NCBI RefSeq assembly: GCF_023856365.1
Contig: NW_026042401.1
Coordinates: 186,001 to 250,000 of the forward strand
Reading direction: 5' to 3'
Length of the DNA stretch: 64,000 bases
From: Brienomyrus brachyistius
Lineage: Eukaryota > Chordata > Actinopteri > Osteoglossiformes > Mormyridae
Part shown: one piece after another, positions 1 through 10,639 of the stretch
Layout: each line of letters starts with the position of its first letter
How positions within the stretch are numbered: the stretch's first letter is position 1
Notes under the pieces: generated by a model
What the model saw: the letters and a program-made list of their open reading frames with translations, nothing else
Told to the model about the DNA's origin: nothing
Database searches by the model: none
Program-made: the position numbers and the translations under genes

Positions 1-720
1 AAAGTGTTTAGATTATTAAGGCTGGTCTTGGTTGTTTTCTTGCCTGGAGAAACAGAAGTTTGATGCCATGACGCCACAGCTGCTCGCCGTTCCTGTCAGT
101 ACGGTGGAGGTAAGAGTTTGAAACGTTCATCAGCCTGTCAGCTACGCATCTCGCCTGGATACAGGACTCAGCTTTTATTCTTCCGTAATACGCCCTAAGC
201 CCCTCACTCTACTCAATCTCAGTGCTGTTTGGTAGTAAATAAGTCATTGTCACTGACTGCCACAGATTACGGAAATTAAATGGCACAAGTGTAACCCTGT
301 CATTTTAAAGAGGGTAAACTCTGATCAGGAAATTTACGATGTCAGAATAAACTGATTTTTTAAAAGAACTAACTAATGTGCCCTAATAAGGAAATGCATA
401 CAATCAGAATAAAATATCTGTGGTTTTTAACAGTGGTACAGTAACAGTCTGATAAAGAAAGGTATCAGATCAATATATCTATAGCATGTAATGGAACTTG
501 CATGAATATATTCTCCCCTCCGGAATTCATAGTTCCAGTAGTTATCTGAAATTGCCGTTATTCGGAAAATTACAGACTATGAACAAAAACGGACAATGCA
601 AGAAAATAAAAGAATGTGTATGACGGAACTCTAGAGTATTTTTGCAAGGGTGGGTACTAGCTGGTTTATGTACTAGCTCACATTCAAGAAACACCATAAA
701 TGCTACTCATACACAGTTGG
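1..720. other. No recognised gene; possible exon end near 109
   Basis: I see no recognisable gene or repeat here. A short open stretch beginning with ATG at 68 reads into GAG followed by GTAAGAG at 110, which matches a vertebrate 5' splice donor, so positions 68-109 could be the end of a small coding exon. Nothing else supports it. Confidence 0.25.
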
Positions 721-968
721 GGGGCAGGGGTCAATACATAGACCAAGTCCTTGTGCCTGTAATCGGAAGGTCACCGGTTCAAACCCAGCCTCAGCACGTC
801 TGCGGGTCCTCGAGCAAGGCCCTTAATTCCCCCCAGCTCCCTAGACGCCCCAACAGGTAGCTGCCCTTCACAGACAACTTACTCCACAAAGGGCATGTTG
901 AGGGAGACACAAAAAACGCAATATCCCCACAGGGATTAATAAAGTATTGATTATTATTATTATTATTA
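721..968 (+). repeat. tRNA-derived SINE with (ATT)n tail
   Basis: The block carries a Pol III B box (GGTTCAAACCC at about 777-787), the phrase GAGCAAGGCCCTTAATTCC, and a 3' end reading CCCCACAGGGATTAATAAAG followed by a TTA/ATT simple repeat. This order (tRNA-like head, body, LINE-like tail, microsatellite) is that of common fish tRNA SINEs. The 5' end is not sharply defined. A 3' fragment of a related element lies at 8755-8915. Confidence 0.75.
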
Positions 969-969
969 G

Positions 970-1193
970 AAGTTGTAGACGATGAATTCCAGCTGAATGA
1001 TGTTAATTTACACATTGCTGAAACTAAAGTGGAACACCTCAACATAAATGATCTAGAAGCAGGCAGTGTGAAGGTGTCCACATCACATGGCGATGTGGTG
1101 AAGGGGCCTCTGCAAACAACGTATGGGAAACAGAAGAAAGGAAAGAACCGGCAAAATTACACCCCACTGTCAAAAACGAGAGCCGGTGGCTGA
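970..1193 (+). pseudogene. 3' fragment of an unrecognised gene, paralogous to 10640-11343
   Basis: An open frame of 74 codons ends in TGA at 1191-1193. It starts directly after the AG that closes the (TTA)n tail of the upstream SINE, so the SINE tail could act as a polypyrimidine-like acceptor or simply mark a breakpoint. The peptide begins EVVDDEFQLNDVNLHIAETK and includes VEHLNINDLEAGSVKVSTS. It aligns closely with the end of the minus-strand frame at 10640-11343 (EVVDSEFQLNALNWEIAGTK, then VEHLNINNLEADSVKVSTS). It then continues into a basic tail (TYGKQKKGKNRQNY) that the other copy lacks. I do not recognise the family. Only the C-terminal part is present, so it is probably a dead duplicate, although it could be the last exon of a gene whose other exons lie outside the window. 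Confidence 0.55.
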
Positions 1194-1341
1194 AGCTGAA
1201 CATCCTTCTCAGCCTGTTATTTGAATTTGTCAAATTGTTTTTAATCATTGTGGGATTAGCCCCATTGAACCCTTCACATACATACTTACAGCATCTCTAA
1301 TATACTTTGAATTGTAAACATGTTTCTTCTCTACATCTATT

Positions 1342-1698
1342 TATCCATCCATCCATTTTCCAAACCGCTTATCCTATCGGGTCGCGGGGGGTCCGGAGCC
1401 TATCCCGGAAGCAATGGGCACGAGGCTGGGAACAACCCAGGATGGGGGGCCAGCCCATCGCAGGGCACACTCACACACCATTCACTCACACAGGCACACC
1501 TATGGGCAATTTAGCGACTCCAATTAGCCTCAGCATGTTTTTGGACTGTGGGGGGAAACCGGAGTACCCGGAGGAAACCCCACGATGACATGGGGAGAAC
1601 ATGCAAACTCCACACACATGTGACCCAGGCGAAGACTCGAACCTGGGTCCCAGAGGTGTGAGGCAACAGTGCTAACCACTGCACCACCATGCCGCCCC
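1342..1698 (-). repeat. DANA/Mermaid-like tRNA-derived SINE, near full length
   Basis: Read on the minus strand it starts with a tRNA-like head (GGTGGTGCAGTGGTTAGCAC, then the B box GGTTCGAGTCT). It passes through the typical GTGGAGTTTGCATGTTCTCC and GGGTACTCCGGTTTCCCCCC blocks and ends in (GGAT)n at 1342-1360. This is the most complete of at least eight copies in the window and serves as the reference for the others. Confidence 0.85.
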
Positions 1699-1825
1699 TA
1701 CATCCATTTATTTCTTACCTATTATGCAATGTAAGGGGAATCTTACTAATGCTAATAATTACAACTAATATTGTAACTGTGTTTTGCTTATGTTTGGAAG
1801 TCCTGGGTTAAGGACGAGGAGTTTT

Positions 1826-2380
1826 GTGCGTGCATGCGTGCCTGCATGTGTGCATGCCTGTGTAAGTACCTACCTGTCTGCGTGCCTGTGTACATGTCTG
1901 CCTGTGTGAGTGCATGCGTGCTTGTGTGGGTGCGTGCATTCCTGTGTAAGTACCTACCTGTCTGCGCGCCTGTGTGTGTCCGTGTGTGTGCCTGCCTGTG
2001 TGTATATGTCTGTGTGTGTGCATGCCTCTGTGCATGCCTGTGCTTGCGTGCCTGTGTCCGTGCATTCCTGTGTGCTTGTATGCACCTGTGTCTCTGTGTG
2101 TCCTTGCATGCATGGGTGCCTCTGAGTGCCTGTGAGCCTACCTGTGTCTGTGCCTGCCTATGTGTGTGTGTGTCTGCGTGCGTGCCTGTGTGCGTACATT
2201 TGTGCGTGCCTATGTGTGTGTGTGCCTGCCTGTGTGCGTGTGTGCTTGACTGTTTGGAGGAGTGCCTTTATGCATGTGTGCATACTTGCCTGTCTGTGTT
2301 CGCGCGCGCTTGCCTGTCTGCCTGCCTACTTACATGCCTGCCTACTTACATGCCTGCCTACTTACATGCCTGCCTGTGTG
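1826..2380 (+). repeat. Degenerate TGCCTGTGTG-type minisatellite
   Basis: About 550 bp made of irregular variants of TGCCTGTGTG/TGCATGCG words, ending in three near-identical CTTACATGCCTGCCTA repeats at about 2330-2370. Long open frames cross it (a Cys/Val-rich one on +, a His/Thr-rich one on -), but they are products of the low-complexity composition. Confidence 0.8.
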
Positions 2381-2634
2381 CACCATTCACACTCATGGTC
2401 AACTTGTTAACTCCAATTAACCGCAGTATGTTCCCAGAGGCGGGTGGCACGGTGATGCAGTGGTTAGCGCTTTCGCCTCACACCTCTGGGATTTGGGTTT
2501 AAATGCGGCCCTGAACAGGAGAAGCCCCTGCGGCCCTGAACAGGAGAAGCAGTTTCAGAAGATGGATGGTTGGATGGTCCCAGAGTTGTGAGACAACAGT
2601 GCTAACCACTGCACCACTGTGCCATCCCCATGTA
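2381..2634. repeat. SINE nested inside a SINE
   Basis: Positions 2381-2432 match the internal part of the DANA-like SINE in minus orientation (ACTCCAATTAACCGCAGTATG). At 2438-2570 lies a plus-oriented copy with an intact head (GGTGATGCAGTGGTTAGCGC) but a short deleted body and a GATGGATGGTTGGATGG end, with a 20-bp internal duplication of CGGCCCTGAACAGGAGAAGC. Positions 2577-2630 resume the minus-oriented SINE head. The simplest reading is insertion of a later copy into an older one. Confidence 0.65.
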
Positions 2635-3140
2635 TGGGATATATAGGAGAAAACCTGTTACAGTTATCCAGTGTGTAACATGTCAAATCATATGACCCAG
2701 CCTGTTCCTAAAGGGGACTCGAGAGATTCTGAGTTTAAGAGCCAATAAGGCACAGTTTAAGTCTCTGTAGTGTAAAAATAATGTAACAACAAACAGTTCT
2801 ATCAACCTGTATGAAGCATATGCAAAATCAATGAACAATGCAAAAATAAGTGTAACTGTCCTGCACTATGTAGCGTATAGTATAGTCATATATACTTAGT
2901 CAGTTAATTTTTAATTAGTTACAATTTTGATACAAATTACTATACATTTTAGAAGAAAAATGTTCTATCTATAATTTCTCATGTGTCAGTAATGGCTGGC
3001 TGCTTTTGCCAGGTTCCATGTATAAAGTAAATAAGGCTGAATTTTACTTAAATATATGTAGTGCTGATATTAGGAAGAACCATCATTCTTTAGAATTCCA
3101 TATCCTTTTAAGTTTGGTTCTAATTGTGGTTGAGGAATAC
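2635..3140. other. AT-rich, no gene seen
   Basis: I see no gene or repeat. The C-lobe exon that should follow the HECT remnant on the minus strand was looked for here and not found. Confidence 0.6.
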
Positions 3141-5878
3141 CTTCTCTTAGCATCCAAGAGATAGCTTCATTTTCGATTTTGTATTTGTCGCTCCCTCGCT
3201 CAGACCTTTGTTCTGTAAACTGCTGTTCAATACTCTCAGCTGTAAGCTTTTCGTTGATCTTTGTAAATACCGTTCTGAATACGCCTGGATGGCTCTGGAT
3301 AGCATCCAGTAGTCCACAGCTACGAAGCCCATCCTGGAACCTATAAAAAATTTTGATACATTGATCAAAAGAGAAAAAAAACATCCACTAATTTTGAATG
3401 CCCTATAAACTTTGAACATGGATAATACATGATGAGGAACATGCCTTTCAAAGTGTTTCCTTATCCTGAAGGACAAACCAATTAATGACGTCTTGCACCA
3501 CTTCATTTTTATTACTGACAGAGATGCTTCGCAGACATCCAGCCAGCATCAGGTGGGTCTCACATCTTTCAACAGCTTTGTTCAGGTTTTTCTTAAACTC
3601 TGAAGCCACAACTTGACACTGGATTGAAAACATTTATTTTTACAGTGAATTATTTGTTCATGCAAACATTAATATCAAGCTTTTCAAATGCACATGAGCA
3701 TAAAGAGAACTGACAAAACGTACTAAAGAATACGTAAACATTGCTATAAACACCATTTTAAAATTGTACAGCAGTCTGAAATGCAATTATTCACGTTCTT
3801 CCCCTACCTCTGACAGCAAGCTTTTTAATTCATGATCATGAATGTCCTCAATGTCTGCACTTTCTGCACCTGACACTATGGCTTGATACAAGACTGGAGC
3901 AAAGAAACGTGGGGATGGTCCTCCTTGAACTATGCCCATTGCAATCAACTCTCCTGCATAAAAGTAGCTGTTTTCTTTTAAAGCTACCAGAGAAAGATGA
4001 GAAATCATGCAATTACATTCTCAACAGTAACCAAAGCCTGACATATATATGAAATGTTTGATGGTTTCCCTCTGCAACACTTACACACATATATGGCACT
4101 CCAAAACTCGCTGGTAGTCAGAACCTGTGAACACTGGGCTCTGCCTTATATGTTGAAATGCAAGTCTGAAGAACTCCCTCATTGGGCCACCCATATAAAC
4201 TGCTTCTACAGAATTTCCCTCATAAGTGAATTTGGCATCAATTCTCTTTCTGGCAGAGAAATTTGGTCTCCTCATTGTGCGGACAGCACCATCCTAAATG
4301 TTCTTCCGGTTGATGTTGAAGCGAAGAGCTTCATCCTTATCAATATTCCTTTTGCAGCATCTGCAAGACATCCTGCAGCCTGAAAAGACAGTCACACAAC
4401 CAAACATAAAAAAACACTACATAACAAAATTGCGACATTTGAACATTAAACTCACTTGACATTTCTATCAATGACTCTTCTATAGCTCGACTGATTTGTT
4501 CATCCTCTGACTCACTCACATCAGAGCAAACAAGGTCCAAATAGTCCCTGAAAAAATTTGCTCATTTGAGGTTGTTCTTACATTTTCTATCTTTCTGAGA
4601 CCTCATTTACATTAATCATACCTGTATGTACAAACAGATGGACTTTCTTTGTCTATAACAGTGGAAGTTAAAATCTGCGGGGTGATATCAGCTTGGATGT
4701 TAGCTAGTGATTGTGAAGTACAAGGTGCTTCCTCTGCCTGGCATCTGGTATCTGGCTGTTGGTTTTGCTTTACAAGAAGAAGAATATAAAGACATTTTCA
4801 TTTAAATGATACATTAAAATCACTCAGCATACATCTAAATACTTTAACAAATGCTCAGCGAGTTTTAAAGTCCATTTAACACACATTGAAATAATGTCTC
4901 AGGTGATGCAAGACAAAAAAAGTCTAAATCATGTATTTTACCTTGAGCACTGTTCAACATGCTGAACTAGAGACTGCATGGGAATATAATTTCTACAGGT
5001 CTGACATTTTTCCAGCACCAATGCTTGGCCCTTAAGGTAGAAAGCATAACAGTTAAACACAGCATAATACAAACAAGACATATGTAAATCTCTGAACATA
5101 ACTCTATTTAGTAATTATTTGTAGTAGTTTAAAGAAATTGAAGATATTTCGTAGGAGAAGTGAGATGCTTTCATGAAACATTTACAAGTGTACAAAAAAG
5201 GCAAGATTTTTTGTGACTAACCTCATTAAGCTTACACAATCCATCTGTGCTTATGCTAACTTGGACGGAGTGGACGGATATAGTCGACTGCCTGATTCAA
5301 ACCACTCTCTGTTCTAAGGTATTTCACGCTATATCCATTGGGTGGTATTGGCAGAGGTTCCAAATATATTGATCTAAAACATGCCAAAATTTGAAATCCT
5401 CCAGAAGTATTAAGTGGTGGATAAGCTGCATACAGGACATCTCAGAGGTCTTTGTAATTGCCATTTTTATCTGGGAATGTTATTCGCTTCCTACCTAGGC
5501 CACAGTTCTGTAAATGACTATGTTCTTCTGGCAAAGGATGGACATCTTTTTCCGCAAAACAGAAGAAGTCATGTGTCCATGACTCTGTTGTTATACTTGC
5601 TCTCTATTTCACCCTTTGGTATGGGTCCCTTTGTCCTCTTAAAACGGTCATACAACTGGAACAGCTGGACTAGATTTCTTTCAATCTGGTCCTGTCTAGA
5701 TGTGTTAAATTCAGAATGTGCAACAAGTGCAGAAAGACTGGCTGAGGTTGACACCCCAGGTGTTTGATTTGACACCAGTGATGTCGCTTCTGCTACAACT
5801 ATGTCTGAATTTTCAGACTGTCTCATTAATATCCTTGCAGCTTGATGCAGAAGTCTGGCTAACTTTGGAGACTCGCCA
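3141..5878 (-). pseudogene. G2E3-like HECT-domain E3 ligase, unprocessed pseudogene (8 exons)
   Basis: Eight exons on the minus strand, with mostly good splice sites: 5222-5878, 4942-5030, 4622-4767, 4456-4547, 4085-4379, 3808-3974, 3476-3618 and 3141-3340. The first encodes a region with WTHDFFCFAEKD and YAAYPPLNTSGGFQILACFR. The second encodes a C-x2-C-x11-H-x4-C zinc-finger-like motif (CQTCRNYIPMQSLVQHVEQC). The fifth to eighth match the HECT N-lobe style of fish G2E3-like proteins (GGPMREFFRL; AGELIAMGIVQGGPSPRFF). Lesions: a TGA inside the first exon (DL*DVLYAAYPP), two frame changes in that exon (near 5570 and 5260), a TAG where the family usually has Trp just before DGAVR in exon 5, a frame change early in exon 5, and a degraded donor after exon 7 (CAGGATAAGG). 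The C-lobe with the catalytic Cys is absent. HECT ligases pass ubiquitin from E2 to substrate; this copy cannot. Confidence 0.75.
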
Positions 5879-6149
5879 CTGGGAAAAAATGCACAATACA
5901 GTATGTACTCAGTTATCCAGACATAATTAGTCTAATGTCTGTTTCAGCAAAGAGTAGCTGTAACTGGTGATTGTGATCTCACACACTACTAAAACAAAAG
6001 TTTAACGAATAATATAGCATTAATAAAATAATGTCATATTAAAGTGAAAAAAGTACTTTTAAATCACATAGCTTTCTAAATTTTAACGTCAAGATATAGC
6101 AAGTTCGACCCAATGAAAAACATAACTTCTAAATACTAAGAAGTGCAGG

Positions 6150-6480
6150 GTGCTGACTACTTGTCATCTACTTAGATTTCCAAAAGGCTTTTGATGTTGT
6201 CCCCCACAAGAGGCTCCTACTTAAACTCAAAGTGACAGGTATTTTAGGTACCGTAGCCACCTGGATTGATAACTGGTTAACAGATAGGAAACAGCGAGTA
6301 GTTATAAGAGGCACAATGTCACAGTGGGCTTGCGTTCATAGTGGGGTACCGCAGGGTTCGATTTTAGGACCACTATTGTTCCTAATTTACATAAATGATA
6401 TGGATACCAATATATACAGTAAACTGGTGAAATTATATAACTTAATACATACATATAATGTAAGGACTTCCATATATTGC
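6150..6480 (+). pseudogene. LINE reverse transcriptase fragment (CR1/L2-type)
   Basis: The plus strand encodes YLDFQKAFDVVPHKRLLLKL (its first codons precede the ATG at 6232), then TGILGTVATWIDNWLTDRKQ, HSGVPQGSILGPLLFLIYIN and DMDTNIYSKLVKL. This is the palm/fingers region of a non-LTR retrotransposon RT, including the SGVPQGS block. It breaks off before the YxDD catalytic box, so it is a short dead piece. A minus-strand relative lies at 46970-47530. Confidence 0.8.
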
Positions 6481-6756
6481 TGACCAGGAAAAACTTTAAG
6501 TTCTAACACGCTGTCAGCGCGTGCCTCGGTGTCCCCACAGTGCACCCACAGTCCTTTGCATGCACCGGTGCGCCCTTAAAACTGCAGGAGCCTTCTTACA
6601 GGCATGATTTTTATGATCGCGCATTGCATTTGTTTGACTTTATTAGGCTAAAACTTTTGTTCTAACTCAGACTTTCAGTTTCATGATGCAGGCCCCAGGT
6701 GCTACACAGTTAATGGTCCCTGAGTGCACCACAGCTTTCGCTATAAAACAATCTCT

Positions 6757-7251
6757 CTACAGCCATATTTGGGGGCTGCCACAGGGGTGGCCAGAGGTTT
6801 CCAAGGAGGGATGTGGCCGCCCCTTGGAGGCGCCCTTGACATTAAGAGGTGGGGAGATACAGTATATTGTCACACTGGGCCTCCTGACCCTTTGGGCCAG
6901 TAAGGCCAGTGTCTCTCTCCGGTAGGCGATCACCTCTTTATGGTGTCTTTCATACTGCTCCATCAGGGCTGCCGGTTCCTCCCGGATGCCCCTCAGAACA
7001 GATATTTTTTCCACCTTCAGACCTGAGGAGCTCTTCACTACATTGGCAGCGAATGTTTCTGCACCAGTGGGCTTGAGTGCGTGGGGGGAAGGAGGGGCGT
7101 GTGGTGACAAGGAAGCAGGATGGTTGGGGTTTGGTGATCTACCAGACTGAAAGGTATTCTGGGGACTCAGGGGACAGTGTCGCCCTGATGTAGAGGGGCC
7201 TATAGGAGGGATGGCTGATGTAGAGGAGCCAGGTGTGGAGGTGCCACACAT
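6757..7251 (-). CDS. Unrecognised Ser/Pro-rich open frame with basic helical C-terminus
   Basis: A 164-codon frame on the minus strand, possibly an exon: GATCACCAG precedes it at about 7262 as an acceptor-like site. The N-terminal 60 residues are Ser/Pro/Thr-rich and low in order (STSAIPPIGPSTSGRHCPLS). The middle holds a helical stretch (EEPAALMEQYERHHKEVIAY, then RRETLALLAQRVRR). That shape recalls the linker plus coiled C-terminus of the Myb/SANT-like proteins that accompany Harbinger-type transposons, but no SANT domain is visible upstream. It could also be noncoding. I do not assign a function. Confidence 0.25.
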   Translation of the reverse strand: MCGTSTPGSSTSAIPPIGPSTSGRHCPLSPQNTFQSGRSPNPNHPASLSPHAPPSPHALKPTGAETFAANVVKSSSGLKVEKISVLRGIREEPAALMEQYERHHKEVIAYRRETLALLAQRVRRPSVTIYCISPPLNVKGASKGRPHPSLETSGHPCGSPQIWL

Positions 7252-7479
7252 TGAGGAACCCTGGTGATCACACTACAGGGGGACAAATGTTGGTGGGCCA
7301 AGAGGAAGTGGCTGGGGAGTAGAAAGCACAGATGTCTGGGAGGCCCGCAGAATGTATCTTTTTTCTTTCATCTCCTGCTATATATTTTCCTGATATATAT
7401 TTGTCTTTTGCAAAGTGCATCGTGGTATAGGAAACGTACCCCAGAGCAGGACTTCAGACTAAACCATTTTCGGGAAGGG

Positions 7480-8043
7480 TAGGTGTGCTTGGGGTGAAAA
7501 AACTTTACATTAACTGGTGAGATAGATTAATTTTATCTGTACTTTTTTGAATATGAAGAATTATATTATTTTGGGGGATATCTCCCTATTTTAATGCTGG
7601 AGGGAGCCCCTCCCCCCAAATTTATGCCTGACCCACAAACCCACACACTGTTCACAGATGAGAACAGCGCAGACCCTGCACGGTCATGTTTGGCAACTCC
7701 TTCCAATTTTATAGCCCAAACCAGGAGTAAAAGATGTCGAAAATCAGACCCTTCATAAACTTTTCTATCTTCAATGATACTCCATAATGCTGCTTAAAAT
7801 GAAGCAATGCACGCACAAGTTAAAGCTCTTTTCGTTTTAATGAATGAGGAAAGAAATAGTTTTGGATAAAGAAATGAATTAGTCTTTTTTTTCCATGTGA
7901 GCATCCTCCTGCAGCCTTTAAATATGGAAAAGTGGCTGATGGATGGACTTCTGAGTGAAACTCATTACCCCAAATTTTCTTAAATTGGCTTATATATTTA
8001 CAACATGGTGACTGCAACAATAATACACCTACGACTGTGGTGT
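7480..8043. other. No gene seen
   Basis: Moderately AT-rich sequence without a recognisable gene, SINE or tandem repeat. Confidence 0.5.
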
Positions 8044-8610
8044 TCTACCTAGAGCACCACTAGAGGGAGCTCACACATTCTATTGTACTTGCCACAGTAA
8101 CAACAGTGATGTATAGGAACAGTTAGAAGCCGGTAATTTATATATAAAAAATGTAATTTCATTAATCTGAATGGGTGGGCCCAGCTGTCAATCCCACCCA
8201 GGCCTATCCATAGCTCCGCCTCTGTGTCAGTCCATCTCTTTGCAGTCCAAGTTGTACATCTACCAATCTGGACAGCAAATTTACAACCGTTCTGTTTCGG
8301 TGGTTATATTTAAGGAATGTCACATTAGTAAATTCACGCTTTACATGAACATCTGAAATGGGCAGAGACAAAATCTGCAGTACAGGCAGACCAATGTCTT
8401 TAAAACTCCTTTTTCCTTCAGCACCCTCATACTGCAAAACCTCAATCCAAAGTTCTCCATGTTGTTCATCTCTGTGAAACTGCAACAGGAGAGCTCTCTC
8501 CACTGGTTTTCTAATTCACCAAGGGAACAGGAAAGGCCCTCTTTTGGTAGGCTGCCTACTGCAGGTAATCTTACCCGGGGATGTAGCATCTCCAGCTTAC
8601 TCAAGTGACT
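8044..8610 (-). pseudogene. hAT-family transposase C-terminal remnant, copy 1
   Basis: Minus-strand frames read LGELENQWRELSCCSF (8480-8604) and then, in another frame, HRDEQHGELWIEVLQYEGAE and LPVLQILSLPISDVHVKREF, followed by TNVTFLKYNHRNRTVVNLLS (8204-8503). The LPxSxxxVxREF pattern followed by a helical segment is the C-terminal dimerisation (hATC-type) region of hAT transposases and their domesticated relatives; DxQWREL upstream is also typical. The change of frame near 8470 shows it is broken. The left flank (8044-8200, with CCACTAGAGGGAGCTCACAC) is shared with the second copy at 45478-45890, so both derive from one repeat that includes noncoding 3' sequence. Confidence 0.6.
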
Positions 8611-8754
8611 CTGGAAGTCACATTTGATACTGTGTCCAGAAGCAGTCCATGCTGCGCTTAGGAATGACGTCTGTTTCAGTGTAGAATTGACTGTAAATTC
8701 CTAGCAAAAAAAACTGCCAGAAAAGTATTGCAAAATTGCTGTTAATCACTGTAA

Positions 8755-8915
8755 AACCCCCAGCTCCATGGGTGTCCCTACAGGTGGCTGCCCTTTGCTG
8801 CCAGGCTTGCTGTCACCTTCGTCTGTGCCCATGTGTCAAGTAGGGCAAAATGGGGTAGGTGAAAATAGAATTTCCCCAAGGGGAGTAACAAAGTACCTTC
8901 ATTTCATTTAGAAAA
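8755..8915 (+). repeat. 3' fragment of a tRNA-type SINE
   Basis: The end reads GAATTTCCCCAAGGGGAGTA before ACAAAGTACC, a diverged form of the LINE-like tail seen at 900-960, preceded by ACAGGTGGCTGCCCTTTGCT. The tRNA-like head is missing. Confidence 0.55.
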
Positions 8916-9734
8916 GAATTCCAAAATGTCTTTTACAGGTTTTGTCGTATGTAAATTACAGCAATTGTCTTTTTTAAACAGAAAAATAACAATTAACTGT
9001 AATCTAGTTTAAAATGTTATCATGTATTCTATTCAAATTATTGAAGTTACCTGGCAACTGGAATTGGCAAATACTATTGATTCCAATGAAACATTTGAAA
9101 CCACAAAATCACATGAAGAAAACGTACGCTGACCGTTACTGAAACGACCTGGTATCTGTTTCATACCTCACTTTACAACACACAGGACTTTTTTTTAACA
9201 ATTTAAAGGCACAAGTTATTTTACGTCATGGCCAAGCCACCTTTGCTAGTTTAATGGCAGAAAAATAGTCAAAGCCAGGCGCCTGGTCCACAAGGGATGT
9301 ACTCAGTCACTGCTGTGTTTATGGTTTAAACATGCTATAAACTAATTTTTTCTAACATTTTCTTTAAGAGCTAGGTGCACTTGCACCTTGGTGGATTGCT
9401 ATTATATTTGTGGATTTGCCAGGTAGAAGAAAAGAATGCTTCTCTACAGAGATACAGAAACTAATCTGCTTGTACACAATGTGAAAGCGTTTGAGCAGAC
9501 CATCTACAACAACAGCAGGATTCCACCAAAGTAGAGGTCTGCATTCCCGTAGAATCCATGGCAATTAAGTGCAGGGCAGGACAAACTTTCATTTTTGAAT
9601 GCAGGAGCACAAGGGAAGTGACTGATATGCTCGCAGTAAAAAGAATGAAACAAGTGCTTTTTGTTATCAAACAATTATTTATTTGCATGAGTAAATAGAA
9701 AATTACACAACAAAGTATAGCACGATATCACAAC
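8916..9734. other. No confident gene; weak minus-strand frames
   Basis: Two overlapping minus-strand frames (9364-9564 and 9461-9688) share Cys-rich stretches but match nothing I know. No repeat seen. Confidence 0.4.
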
Positions 9735-9900
9735 ATTACATTGTCTCAAAGCGCTTTAGAGCACCCCCACCCAAAGCCCCCAGTGAGTAAGCCATAGGCG
9801 ACAGTGGCAAGGAAAAACTCCCTAGAAGGAAGAAACCTTGGGAGGCACCAGACTCAAAGGGGAAGCCCAAACCTCCAGGGGCCGGCAGGGAGAGTGAAAA
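9735..9900. repeat. Dispersed fish repeat with CAAGGAAAAACTCCC core
   Basis: The stretch AAAGCGCTTTAGAGCACCCC, GCGACAGTGGCAAGGAAAAA and CTCCCTAGAAGGAAGAAACC is a phrase I recognise as widely dispersed in fish genomes. Ends are not defined here, and I cannot give its class. Confidence 0.5.
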
Positions 9901-9954
9901 ACACACACATCAGATAACTGCAACAGGTATTCTTCTACATATCCTATACATATG

Positions 9955-10160
9955 CATGGTACAGTGGTTAGCACTGTTGCCTCACACCTCTGGGAACATT
10001 TATCCATTTTCTAAAACCGCTTCTCCTGTTCAGGGATGTGGGGATCAATTTGCCTTTTGGAACAGGCGGTCAGATGGATCCCAGAGGCTACAGGCACGAG
10101 GCAGGGAACAACCCAGGATGGGACACCAACCCATCACAGGGCAGGCTCACACACACAGAT
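9955..10160. repeat. SINE head (+) fused to SINE body (-)
   Basis: Positions 9955-9996 are the plus-strand DANA-like head (TACAGTGGTTAGCACTGTTG to CACACCTCTGGGA). From 9997 the same SINE continues in minus orientation (CCATTTTCTAAAACCGCTTC to GGGAACAACCCAGGATGGGA). The two halves face each other, a foldback arrangement also seen at 11959-12491. Confidence 0.65.
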
Positions 10161-10165
10161 CATTC

Positions 10166-10196
<31 letters not shown>

Positions 10197-10630
10197 AAAA
10201 CTCACCATTCATTCACACACCATTCATAAACACCATTCACACACCAGTCACTCACACAGCATTCACTCACACACACACCATTCATAAACACCATTCACAC
10301 AGCATTCACTCACACACACCATTCATAAACACCAGACACACACCAGTCACTCACACACCATTCACTCCCCATTCACACACACATAGACCATTCACATACA
10401 CCATATACTCACACACACCATTCACTCACACACGCCATTACCACTCACACTCACTCACACATGCCATTACCTCACACACACCATTCACACACCTGTCACT
10501 CACACACACCATTCACTCACACGCCATTACCTCACACACACCATTCAATCACCATTCTCATACACACACACACACACACACACCACTTACACACACCATT
10601 CACACCCATCATTACCAAACACACTCACAT
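10150..10630 (+). repeat. CACACACCATTCA minisatellite grown from a SINE
   Basis: About 480 bp of variants of ACTCACACACACCATTCA with spacer words such as TAAACACC and GCCATTACC. The same word occurs once inside intact minus-oriented copies of the adjoining SINE (1470-1490, 12280-12300), so the tandem block appears to be a local expansion of that internal SINE segment. Long His/Thr-rich frames crossing it are artefacts. Confidence 0.8.
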
Positions 10631-10639
10631 ACCATTGAC

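Noticed and set aside
1834..2502. 222-codon Cys/Val/Ala-rich frame
   Set aside because: Lies in the TGCCTGTGTG minisatellite; the composition explains the openness.
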